Source of the DNA: Streptomyces hygroscopicus | Lineage (GTDB): Bacteria > Actinomycetota > Actinomycetes > Streptomycetales > Streptomycetaceae | Direction of reading: 5' to 3' | Length of the DNA stretch: 64,000 nt | Assembly: GCA_002021875.1 (NCBI GenBank) | Contig: CP018627.1 | Coordinates: 6,200,001 to 6,264,000, forward strand | Made by a program: the position numbers and the translations under genes | Part shown: positions 43,413 to 52,344 of the stretch, piece by piece | Layout of the letters: every line of letters begins with the position of its first letter | Numbering within the stretch: the first letter of the stretch is position 1 | The notes under the pieces: model-generated | Seen by the model: the letters and a program-made list of their open reading frames with translations, nothing else | Databases searched by the model: none | What the model was told of the DNA's origin: nothing

Positions 43413-43970
43413 GTGTTCCCGACGACTCCTTCCAGTCCAGCCGAGCCCGCCGTCCCCCATGCTGGTGGGGTGAGTGAGGACGAGTTCCGTGCCGCGCTGT
43501 CACGGCTCACCGCGGGCGTGGTGCTGGTGACCGCACACGACCCGGAGGAGGGGCCGCGCGGCGAGGACGTCGGTATGACGGCCACCGCGTTCATGTCAGT
43601 GTCACTTGACCCGCCGCTGGTGATGGTGAGCGTTCGCAACGGTTCGCGGATGGACGAGTTGCTGGAGCGACAGCCGCATTGGGCGGTATCGGTCCTGTCG
43701 GAAGGTCAGCGGAGCATTGCGGGACGATTCGCCATGAAGGGGCGCATCAGCGACAGGTTGCTGTTCGAGGACATGCCCGTGGTCCGGGGCGAGCACACGG
43801 ACGCCCCGCTCGCGGTGGGCGCGCTGGCGACGCTGGAGTGCCGCACCGAGCAGCGGGTGACGGCCGGGGACCACACGCTGGTGGTGGCGCGGGTGCTCGC
43901 CGCGGCGGCACCGGCCGCGGAGGGCGGGCCGCTGACGTATTTCAGGGGGCGCTACCGGGCGCTGGGGTGA
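43413..43970 (+). CDS. Flavin reductase-like FMN-binding protein
   Basis: This 185-residue split-barrel flavoprotein carries FRAALSRLTAGVVLVTAHDPEE, GMTATAFMSVSLDPPLVMVSVRNGSRMDELL, HWAVSVLSEGQRSIAGRFAMKGR and ADGHTLVV-type C-terminal strands, as in HpaC-like NAD(P)H:flavin reductases that supply reduced flavin to monooxygenases. No monooxygenase gene is adjacent, so the partner is unknown. An alternative start at the GTG encoding VSEDEF (43470) would remove the Pro-rich first 19 residues. It is divergent from cdgB and could share the CRP-like site. Confidence 0.85.
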   Translation: MFPTTPSSPAEPAVPHAGGVSEDEFRAALSRLTAGVVLVTAHDPEEGPRGEDVGMTATAFMSVSLDPPLVMVSVRNGSRMDELLERQPHWAVSVLSEGQRSIAGRFAMKGRISDRLLFEDMPVVRGEHTDAPLAVGALATLECRTEQRVTAGDHTLVVARVLAAAAPAAEGGPLTYFRGRYRALG

Positions 43971-44061
43971 GGGCGCCGAGGAATAAGGGTTCCACACGGC
44001 AAGGGAGCTCCACGGAGTTGCGGAGAGGGGAGCCGGGAGCCCAGTCGGCCCCGGCCCGGTG

Positions 44062-44490
44062 CTACGTCCAGCCCCGCCCCGTACGCCCCCGCTTGACGTC
44101 ACTGCGCTGCTTCTTCTCCCGCAGCCGCCGCTCGTTGAGGCCCCGGGAGATCCGAGTGGGGCGGCGCGGTTTGGGCGGTGGCGCGGTCGCCTCCGCGAGC
44201 AGCGACGCGAGCCTTACGGCGGCCGTCTCGCGGTTGCGCCACTGCGAACGGTGCTCGGCGGCCCGTACGGCCACCACCCCGTCCACCAGCCGGCCCGCCA
44301 GCCGCTCCAGCGCGCGCTCCTTCCATACGGGCGGCAGCGCCTCGGTGCGGGCGAGGTCGAAGCGCAGCTCGACCCGGCTGTCGCTGGTGTTGACGTGCTG
44401 TCCACCTGGCCCGGAGGACCGCGAGAAACGCCACATCAGCTCGGCCTCCGGCAAGGAGACGGAACCTCGGATGACATAGGGCGCGGGCAT
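44062..44490 (-). CDS. arfB: ArfB/YaeJ-type peptidyl-tRNA hydrolase (ribosome rescue)
   Basis: The 142-residue protein has the class-I release factor catalytic GGQ (residues 29-31, [22 protein letters not shown]) and a basic C-terminal tail ([25 protein letters not shown]). That tail in ArfB inserts into the empty mRNA channel of stalled ribosomes. It lacks the codon-recognition domains of RF1/RF2. The ATG giving [24 protein letters not shown] fits the family length of about 140. It acts in the cytosol on non-stop ribosomal complexes. Confidence 0.92.
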   Translation of the reverse strand: MPAPYVIRGSVSLPEAELMWRFSRSSGPGGQHVNTSDSRVELRFDLARTEALPPVWKERALERLAGRLVDGVVAVRAAEHRSQWRNRETAAVRLASLLAEATAPPPKPRRPTRISRGLNERRLREKKQRSDVKRGRTGRGWT

Positions 44491-44672
44491 GCGTCCATGG
44501 TCGCCTGCCGACCCCGGCGGCGTCATCCGGTTATCTCGTCACACCGCCGCATCAGGGTTTGGCAAAGAAAGTAAAGGGAGCTGGAACCTGTCGGGCTGTT
44601 CGTGGCGTTGTGGAGGGTGACGACGGCTTCGCCCGTCGCCTCGAATCATCGAGACCACGAAAGGGACTCCCC

Positions 44673-45248
44673 ATGGCTGTAAGCCTGTCCAAGGGCGGCA
44701 ACGTCTCGCTCACCAAGGAGGCACCGGGCCTGACCGCCGTCACGGTCGGCCTCGGCTGGGACGTCCGCACCACCACGGGCACCGACTTCGACCTCGACGC
44801 GAGTGCCATCGCCGTGAACGCGAACGGCAAGGTCTACTCCGACCAGCACTTCGTGTTCTTCAACAACAAGTCCACGCCGGACCAGACCATCGTCCACACC
44901 GGTGACAACGTCACCGGCCAGGGCGAGGGCGACGACGAGCAGATCAACGTCAACCTGGCCGGTCTGCCGGCCGACGTGGAGAAGATCGTCTTCCCGGTCT
45001 CGATCTACGACGCCGAGTCCCGCAGCCAGAACTTCGGCCAGGTGCGGAACGCGTTCATCCGCATCGTCAACCAGGCCGGCGGCACCGAGATCGCCCGCTA
45101 CGACCTGAGCGAGGACGCCGCGACCGAGACCGCCATGGTCTTCGGCGAGCTGTACCGCAATGGCGCGGAGTGGAAGTTCCGTGCCGTGGGCCAGGGCTAC
45201 GCCGCCGGTCTCGTGGGCATCGCCCAGGACTTCGGCGTCAACGTCTGA
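44673..45248 (+). CDS. terD: TerD-family calcium-binding stress protein
   Basis: The 191-residue TerD domain is [53 protein letters not shown], then [57 protein letters not shown]. The acidic loops ([22 protein letters not shown]) are the Ca2+ sites. TerD proteins are linked to tellurite and other stress tolerance and to differentiation in Streptomyces. It stands alone here, without terC, terA or terB. AAGGGA precedes the ATG. A strong terminator follows. Confidence 0.95.
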   Translation: MAVSLSKGGNVSLTKEAPGLTAVTVGLGWDVRTTTGTDFDLDASAIAVNANGKVYSDQHFVFFNNKSTPDQTIVHTGDNVTGQGEGDDEQINVNLAGLPADVEKIVFPVSIYDAESRSQNFGQVRNAFIRIVNQAGGTEIARYDLSEDAATETAMVFGELYRNGAEWKFRAVGQGYAAGLVGIAQDFGVNV

Positions 45249-45271
45249 GGTTTCACCGGCGTGGAAACACT

Positions 45272-45301
45272 GAGGGCCGCCCCACACCAGGGGCGGCCCT
45301 C
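45272..45301 (+). terminator. Terminator of terD
   Basis: A perfect 12-bp stem GAGGGCCGCCCC / GGGGCGGCCCTC with loop ACACCA lies 24 bp after the terD stop. Confidence 0.9.
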
Positions 45302-45327
45302 GCCATATCGGGGCTCATGAGGGCCCC

Positions 45328-45356
45328 CATAAGGCCCTCATAAGGCCCTCATAAGG
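45328..45356. repeat. 11-bp tandem repeat
   Basis: Two exact units of CATAAGGCCCT and a partial third, between the terD terminator and the Uma2-family gene. Confidence 0.75.
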
Positions 45357-45365
45357 GGAACGGGG

Positions 45366-45962
45366 TCAGAACTCGCTGGTGTCCAGGTCGAACCCGAGCG
45401 GTTCGGGCAGCGACAGCGGCTGGGAGATGTCGACCTCGACCTTGCGGGTGTACCTCTTCCCGGCGGGCAGGGAGTGCAGCACGGCCTGGTTCCGTTCCCG
45501 GTCGATCAGCAGATAGAACGGAATGCCCGCCGCCGCGTAGCCCCGCAGCTTGGGCCCCCGGTCGTTGTCGGCGGTCGAATGCGAGGTGACCTCGCCGACG
45601 AGCATCACCGCGCCGGGGTCGTGGTACTCCAAGGAGTCGTCAAAGCTCCCCTTGGGCGCGATGACGATATCCGGGACAACCTTGCCGGTCGCCGAAGCTC
45701 CAGGAACGAGGAGCCCAAGCCCGGTACGTGTCCGCAATTCCTTGTTCGTACGACGGCTGGTCACCTGGTCCGCAACCTCGGACACAATCTCTTCGTGCTC
45801 ACCGTTAGCGGGAGGCACCACGTGGATTTCTCCTTCGATCAGTTCCACGCGCCATCCCTCGGGGGCTGCCGCGCTCAACGCCACGAAGGCTTCCTCGACC
45901 GATGAAGCGGTGCTCTCGCCACTGTCCGTGCGCGCTTCGCGCTCGGGGGCCGTCAGTGCCAC
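45366..45962 (-). CDS. Uma2-family (PD-(D/E)XK-like) putative endonuclease
   Basis: This 198-residue protein has the Uma2/DUF820 pattern: GWRVELIEGEIHVVPPANGEHEEIVSEVADQ, then VVPDIVIAPKGSFDD and MLVGEVTSHSTADNDRGPKLRGYAAAGIPFYLLIDRERN. These provide the Glu, PD, ExT and K elements of a restriction-endonuclease-like active site. The family is abundant in Streptomyces and cyanobacteria, and its biological role is unknown. It is not next to a methyltransferase or other mobile-element genes here. Confidence 0.88.
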   Translation of the reverse strand: MALTAPEREARTDSGESTASSVEEAFVALSAAAPEGWRVELIEGEIHVVPPANGEHEEIVSEVADQVTSRRTNKELRTRTGLGLLVPGASATGKVVPDIVIAPKGSFDDSLEYHDPGAVMLVGEVTSHSTADNDRGPKLRGYAAAGIPFYLLIDRERNQAVLHSLPAGKRYTRKVEVDISQPLSLPEPLGFDLDTSEF

Positions 45963-46050
45963 GGTGGACCTCCTTCGTACGGAGCGATGCTTCCAGCGTA
46001 GGCGAGCGGTCTCGGGCGGTCCGGCCCGTAGTCACCCTTTCGGAGGACGA

Positions 46051-46632
46051 TCAGCCCCGCGCGCCGAAGGCGCCCGAGACCGCCTGGAAGAGGGCCTGCT
46101 TGCGGCGGTCGTGGGCCGCGGACGGGTCATCCGGGGCGGCTGTGGCGGAAAGGCCGGAGGCGGACCAGGTCAGGGCCATGGCGAGCACCAGCGCGAGGAC
46201 GTCCTGGGGGTCCATCGAGGCGGTGACCCGGCCGTCGCGCTGGGCATCGGCGATCGCCTGGAGTTTGGTCGCGACAGCGGCCGATGACTCGGTCGCCAGA
46301 TTGTCGGTGGCCACTCCTTCGAGCCTCGCCCAGGTGGCCAGGCGGATCAGCTCCGGCCGTTCCACGGCGGTGTCGTACAGCCGCACGGCGTACTGGGGGA
46401 GGTCGTCGGCCGTGAACGGCACGGAGTCGACGACGGCGTCGGCGTGGAGGCGGAAGACCGCGCCGAAGAGGCCGAGCTTGTCTCCGAAGTAGGCGTAGAG
46501 CTGCGCCTTGTTGATGCCCGCGGCGGCCGCGATGCGGTCGACCCGGGCGCCCGCGATGCCATGGGCGGCGAAGTCGGCGGTGGCCGCGTCGAGCAGGCGG
46601 CGGCGGGTGGCATCGCTTTTCCGGGGAGACAC
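46051..46632 (-). CDS. TetR-family transcriptional regulator
   Basis: The 193-residue product has an N-terminal helix-turn-helix (SDATRRRLLDAATADFAAHGIAGARVDRIAAAAGINKAQLYAYFGDKLGLFGAVF) and a C-terminal ligand-binding domain of the TetR_C type. It is divergent from an alcohol dehydrogenase with 98 bp between them. Two imperfect palindromes built on CCAACTAGTTAG/CCAACTGGTTAG lie in that gap, so autorepression and control of the dehydrogenase are likely. The GTG start with GGGGAG-like purines is read as SPRKSDATR. Confidence 0.9.
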   Translation of the reverse strand: MSPRKSDATRRRLLDAATADFAAHGIAGARVDRIAAAAGINKAQLYAYFGDKLGLFGAVFRLHADAVVDSVPFTADDLPQYAVRLYDTAVERPELIRLATWARLEGVATDNLATESSAAVATKLQAIADAQRDGRVTASMDPQDVLALVLAMALTWSASGLSATAAPDDPSAAHDRRKQALFQAVSGAFGARG

Positions 46633-46644
46633 GGGGCTCAGATT

Positions 46645-46714
46645 ACCAACTGGTTAGTTGCCAGTACGGGCGCTGCCGCGTAGCGTACGAAAAACCAACC
46701 AACTAGTTAGTTAG
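46645..46714. promoter_or_regulatory. Pair of TetR-type operators
   Basis: ACCAACTGGTTAGTTG (46645-46660) and ACCAACCAACTAGTTAGTTAG (46694-46714) are related dyads centred on AACTRGTT. One lies near each divergent start, fitting control of both genes by the adjacent TetR protein. Confidence 0.65.
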
Positions 46715-46730
46715 AAATGAGGTGGGGCGC

Positions 46731-47741
46731 ATGACCGTGCGCGCATACGCGGTGGAGCGGGCCGGTGGCCCTGTTCAGCGGCTCGAGTACGAGCCGGAGC
46801 CCCTGGGGCCCCTGGAGGTCGACGTCGCCGTGACGCACTGCGGCGTCTGCCAGACCGACGTCGCCATGGTCGACGACGCGCACGGCATCTCCCGGTTCCC
46901 GCTGGTCGCGGGCCATGAGGCGGTCGGCGTGATCGAGGCCGTGGGCAGCGCCGTCGACGGCGGGCGGCTTGCCGTCGGCCAACGGGTGGGCGTCGGCGCG
47001 GTGGCGGGGGCGTGCTTCGCCTGCGAGTGGTGCCTCAGCGGTCGGCAGCATCTGTGCGCGGACAAGGACGACACGGTCCTGCGCGGCGACCGCGGCGCGT
47101 TCGCCACCCGGGTGCGGGCGAGCGACTGGCGGTATGTCCAGCCGATCCCCGACTCCCTCGCCTCCGAGCACGCGGCGCCGCTCCTGTGCGCCGGGATCAC
47201 CGTGTTCTCGGCGATCACGCGGAACGGGGTCCGGCCCACCGACCGGGTCGCCGTGGTGGGGGTGGGCGGTCTGGGCCACCTCGCGATCCAGTTCCTCGCC
47301 AAGTGGGGCTGCCAGGTGACCGCCATCTCCTCGACGGCGGCGAAGGCGGACGACAGCCGCCGGTTCGGCGCCCATGAGTTCGTCGCCGCGGAGGAGGGTC
47401 TTCAGCGGGTCTCGGGCTCGTTCGACTTCATCCTCTCGACCGTCTCGGCCGACCTGCCGTGGGACGCGTATCTGGCGGCGCTGCGCCCGCAGGGGACCCT
47501 GTGCGTGGTCGGCGTTCCCCACGGGCCGTTCGGCTTCCACCCGTTGAGCCTTCTGCTGGGCGAGAAGCGGCTCGTCGGCGGCCTCGTGGGAGCACCGGCG
47601 GAGAACCGGCAGATGCTGGACTTCGCGGCGCGGCACGGCATCCGCCCGGCCGTCGAGACCTTCCCGGCCGCGCGCCTGGACGAGGCGCTCGACCATGTCC
47701 GCCACGGACGCGCGCGCTACCGCGCGGTGTTGGAGTTCTGA
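46731..47741 (+). CDS. Zinc-dependent alcohol dehydrogenase (CAD-like)
   Basis: This 336-residue MDR-superfamily dehydrogenase has catalytic-zinc elements in HCGVCQTDVAM and GHEAVGVIEAVG. Structural-zinc cysteines are in ACFACEWCLSGRQHLC, and the nucleotide-binding loop is VAVVGVGGLGHLAIQFLAKWG. The sequence after the GxGGLG loop (ISSTAAKADDSRRFGAHEFV) resembles NADP-preferring cinnamyl-alcohol-dehydrogenase types that reduce aromatic or aliphatic aldehydes. The ATG at 46731 follows GAGGTGGGG. Regulation by the divergent TetR protein suggests induction by an aldehyde or other xenobiotic. Confidence 0.88.
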   Translation: MTVRAYAVERAGGPVQRLEYEPEPLGPLEVDVAVTHCGVCQTDVAMVDDAHGISRFPLVAGHEAVGVIEAVGSAVDGGRLAVGQRVGVGAVAGACFACEWCLSGRQHLCADKDDTVLRGDRGAFATRVRASDWRYVQPIPDSLASEHAAPLLCAGITVFSAITRNGVRPTDRVAVVGVGGLGHLAIQFLAKWGCQVTAISSTAAKADDSRRFGAHEFVAAEEGLQRVSGSFDFILSTVSADLPWDAYLAALRPQGTLCVVGVPHGPFGFHPLSLLLGEKRLVGGLVGAPAENRQMLDFAARHGIRPAVETFPAARLDEALDHVRHGRARYRAVLEF

Positions 47742-48253
47742 GCTCCCCCCGTCGGTCGGTCGAGCGGTGGGACGGTGCCGGTACCGGTGCCATTGGTGAC
47801 GGTGTTACGTGCCGCTCGGCACACAGATCGTCTTCTCGTCGCGTACACAGCAACGCCGCCCTCCGCCGCCGTCGACCGGCCCGCCGCGCTCGCCACCTGG
47901 GCGATTGGCCGGTACCGGCCCTCGGAACGGCCGGACGCACCAACACGACGGGGGCATGACGTAGCGGCATAAGTCGGCATCAAACAGCTGTTGTTGCCTC
48001 ATGCCTCGCTGACCGAATTCGCCCCCACTTGAACAACGTCGAGTCAAATTCTTGTTACGCGCCTACCCGAATCGATCGTTCGGTGACAATCTCTGGTCGG
48101 CCCGCTGCGCGTCCTCTGACTCCGCAGTAGGGACATCACGCACCGCTATGTGCACCACTCGCACCACTCCTGCTCGACCGGACGGCCCACCCATGACCGT
48201 CCGTACCCCCTACACAGGGCCGCGACCCGGCGGCCCCAAGGCAAGGAGACCGA
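47742..48253. other. 512-bp intergenic region upstream of the M4 protease
   Basis: Two palindromes share CCGGTACCGG: GGTGCCGGTACCGGTGCC around 47778-47787 and the perfect 14-mer GGCCGGTACCGGCC at 47907-47920. The stretch 47960-48080 is AT-richer and is the likely promoter region. Open frames here lack coding character and homology that I recognise. Confidence 0.45.
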
Positions 48254-49873
48254 GTGAGACCCATCGCTTCCTCCCCCCGTAAGAAGACCGTCCGCGTGGC
48301 GGCGCTCGTCGCCTCCGCCGCCATGGTCGTCATCGGTGTGCAGTCCGGCCAGGCCAGCGCCCAGCCGGAGCGCTCCCGCGAGGCGGGCGCCACGGCGCTT
48401 CCGCTGACCGCCACCGAGCGCGCCACCGCGATCAAGGCGGCCCAGGCCGACGCCTCCGCGCAGGCCGAGTCCCTCGGACTCGGGGCCAAGGAGAAGCTCC
48501 TCGTCCGCGACGTCATCAAGGACGCGGACGGAACCGTTCACACCCGCTACGAGCGCACCTACGCGGGGCTGCCGGTCCTCGGTGGCGACCTGGTCGTCCA
48601 CGAGAAGACCAGCGGCGCGCGCTCGGTCAACAAGGCCACCGGCGCCCGGATAGCCGTCAAGAGCACCGACGCCGCCGTGACCCCCGGGGCCGCCTCCGGC
48701 ACCGCGCTGAAGGCCGCGCCGAAGGCGACCACCGGCGAGAAGGCCAAGTCGCCGCGGAAGGTGGTCTGGGCGGCCACCGGCAAGCCCGTCCTGGCCTGGG
48801 AGACCGTCGTCACCGGGACGCAGGCCGACGGCACCCCGAGCGAGCTGCACGTCGTCACCGACGCCACCACGGGCGCGAAGCTGTCCCAGTGGGAGGGCGT
48901 CGAGACCGGCACCGGCACCAGCAAGTACAGCGGCACGGTGCCCCTGGGCACCACCAAGAGCGGCTCCACCTACAGCCTCACGGACTCCACCCGTGGCAAC
49001 CACAAGACCTATGACCTGAACCAGGGCAGCTCGGGAACCGGCACCCTGTTCACCGACGCGGACGACGTATGGGGCGGCGGGCGCCAGACCGCCGGCGTCG
49101 ACGCGCACTACGGCGCGGCCGAGACCTGGGACTTCTACAAGGAGTTCCTGGGCCGCAACGGCATCAAGAACAACGGCGTGGGCTCGTACTCCCGCGTCCA
49201 CTACGGCAACAGCTACGTGAACGCCTTCTGGCAGGACTCCTGCTTCTGCATGACCTACGGCGACGGCTCGGGCAACGCCAACGCGCTGACCGCGATGGAC
49301 GTGGCCGGCCACGAGATGAGCCACGGCGTGACCGCGGCCACCGCCAACCTCAACTACGCCGGTGAGCCCGGCGGTCTCAACGAGGCCACCTCCGACATCA
49401 TGGCCACCGCGGTGGAGTTCTACTCGGGCAACTCCGCGGACGTCGGTGACTACCTCATCGGCGAGAAGATCAACATCAATGGCGACGGCACCCCGCTGCG
49501 CTACCAGGACAAGCCCAGCAAGGACGGCGCGTCCAAGGACTACTGGTCCTCGACGCTCGGCAACATCGACGTCCACTACTCCTCCGGTCCCGCCAACCAC
49601 TTCTTCTACCTGCTGTCCGAGGGCAGCGGCGCGAAGGTCATCAACGGCGTGAGCTACAACAGCCCGACCTACGACGGTTCGACCGTCAGCGGGATCGGCC
49701 GGGACAAGGCCATCAAGATCTGGTACCGGGCCCTGACCACGTACTGGACCTCGACGACCAAGTACGCGGGCGCCCGCACCGGCACTCTCAGTGCCGCGGC
49801 CGACCTCTACGGCTCCAGCTCCACCGAGTACAAGGCGGTCGCCGCCGCCTGGACCGCGATCAACGTGAAGTAA
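48254..49873 (+). CDS. Secreted M4-family neutral metalloprotease (thermolysin-like)
   Basis: This 539-residue pre-pro-protease has a signal peptide (KKTVRVAALVASAAMVVIGVQSGQASA), then a propeptide with FTP-like and PepSY-like parts (about residues 40-210: VHTRYERTYAGLPVLGGDLVVHEKTSG, VVWAATGKPVLAWETVVTG). The catalytic domain follows with the zinc motif HEMSH (His353, His357) and the third ligand Glu377 in GGLNEATSD, exactly 24 residues after His353 as in thermolysin. The active-site His segment is IDVHYSSGPANHFFYLLSEG. AAGGAGA precedes the GTG. It degrades extracellular protein. A strong terminator follows. Confidence 0.95.
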   Translation: MRPIASSPRKKTVRVAALVASAAMVVIGVQSGQASAQPERSREAGATALPLTATERATAIKAAQADASAQAESLGLGAKEKLLVRDVIKDADGTVHTRYERTYAGLPVLGGDLVVHEKTSGARSVNKATGARIAVKSTDAAVTPGAASGTALKAAPKATTGEKAKSPRKVVWAATGKPVLAWETVVTGTQADGTPSELHVVTDATTGAKLSQWEGVETGTGTSKYSGTVPLGTTKSGSTYSLTDSTRGNHKTYDLNQGSSGTGTLFTDADDVWGGGRQTAGVDAHYGAAETWDFYKEFLGRNGIKNNGVGSYSRVHYGNSYVNAFWQDSCFCMTYGDGSGNANALTAMDVAGHEMSHGVTAATANLNYAGEPGGLNEATSDIMATAVEFYSGNSADVGDYLIGEKININGDGTPLRYQDKPSKDGASKDYWSSTLGNIDVHYSSGPANHFFYLLSEGSGAKVINGVSYNSPTYDGSTVSGIGRDKAIKIWYRALTTYWTSTTKYAGARTGTLSAAADLYGSSSTEYKAVAAAWTAINVK

Positions 49874-49891
49874 GCCCCGAAGGATGCCCGG

Positions 49892-49925
49892 ACGGGCCGC
49901 ACCGGGGAACACCGGTGCGGCCCGT
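49892..49925 (+). terminator. Terminator of the M4 protease gene
   Basis: A perfect 14-bp stem ACGGGCCGCACCGG / CCGGTGCGGCCCGT with loop GGAACA starts 19 bp after the stop codon. Confidence 0.9.
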
Positions 49926-49970
49926 TCCGGGCGTGCCCCGTCATCCCTGTCGTAGCCGGTGATCGCCACT

Positions 49971-49976
49971 TACGCT
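49971..49976 (+). promoter_or_regulatory. Candidate -10 box for leaderless mscR
   Basis: TACGCT ends six bases before the ATG at 49983. There is no ribosome-binding site between. Confidence 0.5.
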
Positions 49977-49982
49977 GCTGTC

Positions 49983-51068
49983 ATGACTCAACAGGTACGC
50001 GGCGTGGTAGCCCCCGGCAAGGGCGAGAAGGTCAGGATCGAAACGATCGTGGTGCCGGACGCCGGCCCCGGCGAGGCGGTGGTGCGGGTCCAGGCGTGCG
50101 GCGTCTGCCACACCGATCTGCACTACCGGGAGGGCGGGATCAACGATGAGTTCCCCTTCCTGCTCGGCCATGAGGCGGCGGGCATCGTGGAGTCCGTGGG
50201 CGAGGGCGTCACGGAGGTGGCCCCTGGCGACTTCGTGATCCTCAACTGGCGGGCCGTCTGCCACGAGTGCCGGGCCTGCCGCCGCGGCCGTCCCTGGTAC
50301 TGCTTCAACACCCACAACGCCAAGCAGCCCATGACGCTGACCGACGGCACCGCGCTGACCCCGGCGCTCGGCATCGGCGCGTTCGCCGAGAAGACGCTGG
50401 TGGCCGCCGGACAGTGCACCAAGGTCGACCCCTCGGCCTCGCCCGCCGCGGCCGGGCTGCTCGGCTGCGGCGTGATGGCCGGCATCGGCGCCGCGCTCAA
50501 CACGGGCAATGTCCAGCGCGGCGACTCGGTCGCCGTGATCGGCTGCGGCGGTGTCGGCGCCGCCTCGGTCGCCGGGGCGCGGCTGGCCGGAGCCGCGAAG
50601 ATCATCGCGGTGGATCTGGACGAGCGGAAGCTGGAGTGGGCCCGCTCGCTGGGCGCCACCCACACCCTCCACGCGGGCAGCGCCGATGTCGTCGAGGCCA
50701 TCCGGGAACTGACCGACGGCAACGGCGCCGACGTCGTCATCGAGGCGGTGGGCCGCCCCGAGACGTACCAGCAGGCGTTCTACGCCCGCGATCTGGCCGG
50801 CACGGTCGTCCTGGTCGGCGTCCCCACCCCCGAGATGAAGCTGGAGCTGCCGCTCCTGGACGTCTTCGGGCGCGGCGGGGCGCTCAAGTCCTCCTGGTAC
50901 GGGGACTGTCTGCCGTCCCGCGACTTCCCCCTGCTGATCGACCTCTACCAGCAGGGCCGCCTCGACCTGGACGCGTTCGTCAGCGAGACGATCGGGCTCG
51001 AGGACATCGAGGAGGCGTTCGCCAAGATGCACCGCGGTGAGGTGCTCCGCTCGGTGGTGATGTTCTGA
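49983..51068 (+). CDS. S-(hydroxymethyl)mycothiol dehydrogenase (formaldehyde detoxification)
   Basis: This is a 361-residue zinc MDR dehydrogenase. Catalytic site: [30 protein letters not shown]. Structural zinc: [16 protein letters not shown]. The coenzyme site is [29 protein letters not shown]. The segment [32 protein letters not shown] and the C-terminal [26 protein letters not shown] match mycothiol-dependent formaldehyde dehydrogenases (MscR). These oxidise the formaldehyde-mycothiol adduct and can reduce S-nitrosomycothiol. The stop overlaps the start of a metallo-beta-lactamase-fold hydrolase (TGATG), as in the mycobacterial pair. The ATG at 49983 is chosen because of the -10 box. Confidence 0.92.
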   Translation: MTQQVRGVVAPGKGEKVRIETIVVPDAGPGEAVVRVQACGVCHTDLHYREGGINDEFPFLLGHEAAGIVESVGEGVTEVAPGDFVILNWRAVCHECRACRRGRPWYCFNTHNAKQPMTLTDGTALTPALGIGAFAEKTLVAAGQCTKVDPSASPAAAGLLGCGVMAGIGAALNTGNVQRGDSVAVIGCGGVGAASVAGARLAGAAKIIAVDLDERKLEWARSLGATHTLHAGSADVVEAIRELTDGNGADVVIEAVGRPETYQQAFYARDLAGTVVLVGVPTPEMKLELPLLDVFGRGGALKSSWYGDCLPSRDFPLLIDLYQQGRLDLDAFVSETIGLEDIEEAFAKMHRGEVLRSVVMF

Positions 51069-51706
51069 TGACCCCTCCGCCCGTACGCGTCGACCACCTC
51101 GTCACCTCCGGCACCTTCTCGCTGGACGGCGGCACCTGGGAGGTGGACAACAACGTGTGGCTGATCGGCGACGACCACGAGGTGTACGTGATCGACGCCG
51201 CGCATGACGCCGACGCCATCGCGGACGCCATCGGCGACCGCCGGCTGCTCGGCATCATCTGCACCCACGGCCACGACGACCACATCGACGCGGCCCCGGC
51301 CCTCGCCGACCGCACCGGCGCGCCGGTCCTGCTGCACCCCGAGGACGAGGTGCTGTGGCGGATGCGCCACCCGGACCGTGCCCCGGACAAGCCGCTGGCC
51401 GACGGCGACGTCCTCACCGTCGCGGGGACCGAGCTGCGGGTGCTGCACACCCCCGGCCACTCCCCCGGTGCGGTCTGCCTGCACGCCCCGGCGCTGACCA
51501 CGGTCTTCTCCGGGGACACCCTCTTCCAGGGCGGCCCCGGCGCGACCGGGCGCTCCTACTCGTCCTTCCCGACGATCATCGAGTCGATCCGGGAGCGGCT
51601 GCTGACGCTGCCCCCGGAGACGCTGGTCCGCACCGGCCACGGCGACTCCACGGCCATCGGGGACGAGGCCCCGCACCTCGACGAGTGGATCGCGCGGGGG
51701 CACTGA
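51068..51706 (+). CDS. Metallo-beta-lactamase-fold hydrolase, probable S-formylmycothiol hydrolase
   Basis: This 212-residue MBL-fold protein carries the zinc motif THGHDDHIDAAP, a downstream His in HTPGHSPGAVCLH, Asp in VFSGDTLFQGGPGATGRSY, and the last His in RTGHGDSTAIGDEAPH. The pattern is that of glyoxalase II-like hydrolases. Coupled to the mycothiol-dependent dehydrogenase by a one-base overlap, it is expected to hydrolyse the S-formylmycothiol product and release formate. The mycothiol link is from gene context and known neighbours rather than a sequence-specific motif. Confidence 0.85.
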   Translation: MTPPPVRVDHLVTSGTFSLDGGTWEVDNNVWLIGDDHEVYVIDAAHDADAIADAIGDRRLLGIICTHGHDDHIDAAPALADRTGAPVLLHPEDEVLWRMRHPDRAPDKPLADGDVLTVAGTELRVLHTPGHSPGAVCLHAPALTTVFSGDTLFQGGPGATGRSYSSFPTIIESIRERLLTLPPETLVRTGHGDSTAIGDEAPHLDEWIARGH

Positions 51707-51846
51707 GCCCCCGCCGGTCGAGAGGCCCACGAGCCCCCACGGTCGAGAGGCCCGGACCCCGACCAGCAGATCGCGGGGGCACTGAGCGGCGTGCGCGGGG
51801 CCGCCCTCTCCCGGGCGGTCCCGCGCTCCATGACACCATCGGCCGT

Positions 51847-52344
51847 GTGATCGACCTGGGCTACTCCCTCTCGCGCCGCTTCCCGGATCCCCCGCAGACG
51901 GACTACCGGACCGCGGATGTGCGCACCCTGCGGCACGACCTGTTCTGCGGGGACGTGTATATCGCCGATACGGAGACGGACCGCGAGCTGTCCACAGCCT
52001 GGGGATGGGTGCCGGTACTCGACTTCGCGTGGGCGCTGTGCGACATCGTGGAGCGGCTCGACCGGGACCCGCGCGGCAGCCGTTCCGCGACGGCGGTCCA
52101 CGCGGAGCTGGACTTCACCGAGTCGACGGACCGGATGCTCTTCGAGCGCCGCTTCGGATGGGTGGACATCACCGCCGACTGGGTGCCGCTGGAGGAGGCG
52201 CCGCTGACCTTCAACCACGCGGCGCTGCGCCGCGAGGCCCGCGACTTCCTGCACGATTTGACCGCCGACCTCATCGACATGCACGAGGGGCTCGGCGACA
52301 ACCCCGTGGTGTGGGACCTGCAGTCCCGCTTCCCTCGCGCATAA
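51847..52344 (+). CDS. Hypothetical acidic protein
   Basis: This soluble acidic protein of 165 residues (VIDLGYSLSRRFPDPPQTDYRTADVRTLRHDLFCGDVYIADTETDRELSTAWGWVPVLDFAWALCDIVERLDRDPRGS, then FEFTESTDRMLF-like and FNHAALRREARDFLHDLTADLIDMHEGLGDNPVVWDLQSRF) has mixed alpha/beta composition and conserved-looking Trp, Asp and Phe residues. No membrane segment or signal. I do not recognise the family; it may be a Streptomyces-specific immunity-like or structural protein. The TAA stop is the first triplet of a 20-bp tandem repeat. The preceding 140 bp carry a partial duplicate of the 3' end of the upstream hydrolase gene (GATCGCGGGGGCACTGAGC at 51769-51787). Confidence 0.65.
   Translation: MIDLGYSLSRRFPDPPQTDYRTADVRTLRHDLFCGDVYIADTETDRELSTAWGWVPVLDFAWALCDIVERLDRDPRGSRSATAVHAELDFTESTDRMLFERRFGWVDITADWVPLEEAPLTFNHAALRREARDFLHDLTADLIDMHEGLGDNPVVWDLQSRFPRA

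Noticed and set aside
44673..45248. TerD as part of a tellurite-resistance or phage-defence ter operon
   Set aside because: No terA, terB, terC or terZ neighbours; flanked by unrelated genes and closed by its own terminator.
45366..45962. Uma2-family protein as a restriction-modification or defence island component
   Set aside because: No methyltransferase, helicase or mobile-element gene nearby; the family is numerous and usually solitary in Streptomyces.
47775..47972. 65-codon frame in the gap before the M4 protease
   Set aside because: No ribosome-binding site, no family resemblance, and it overlaps palindromic regulatory-looking sequence.
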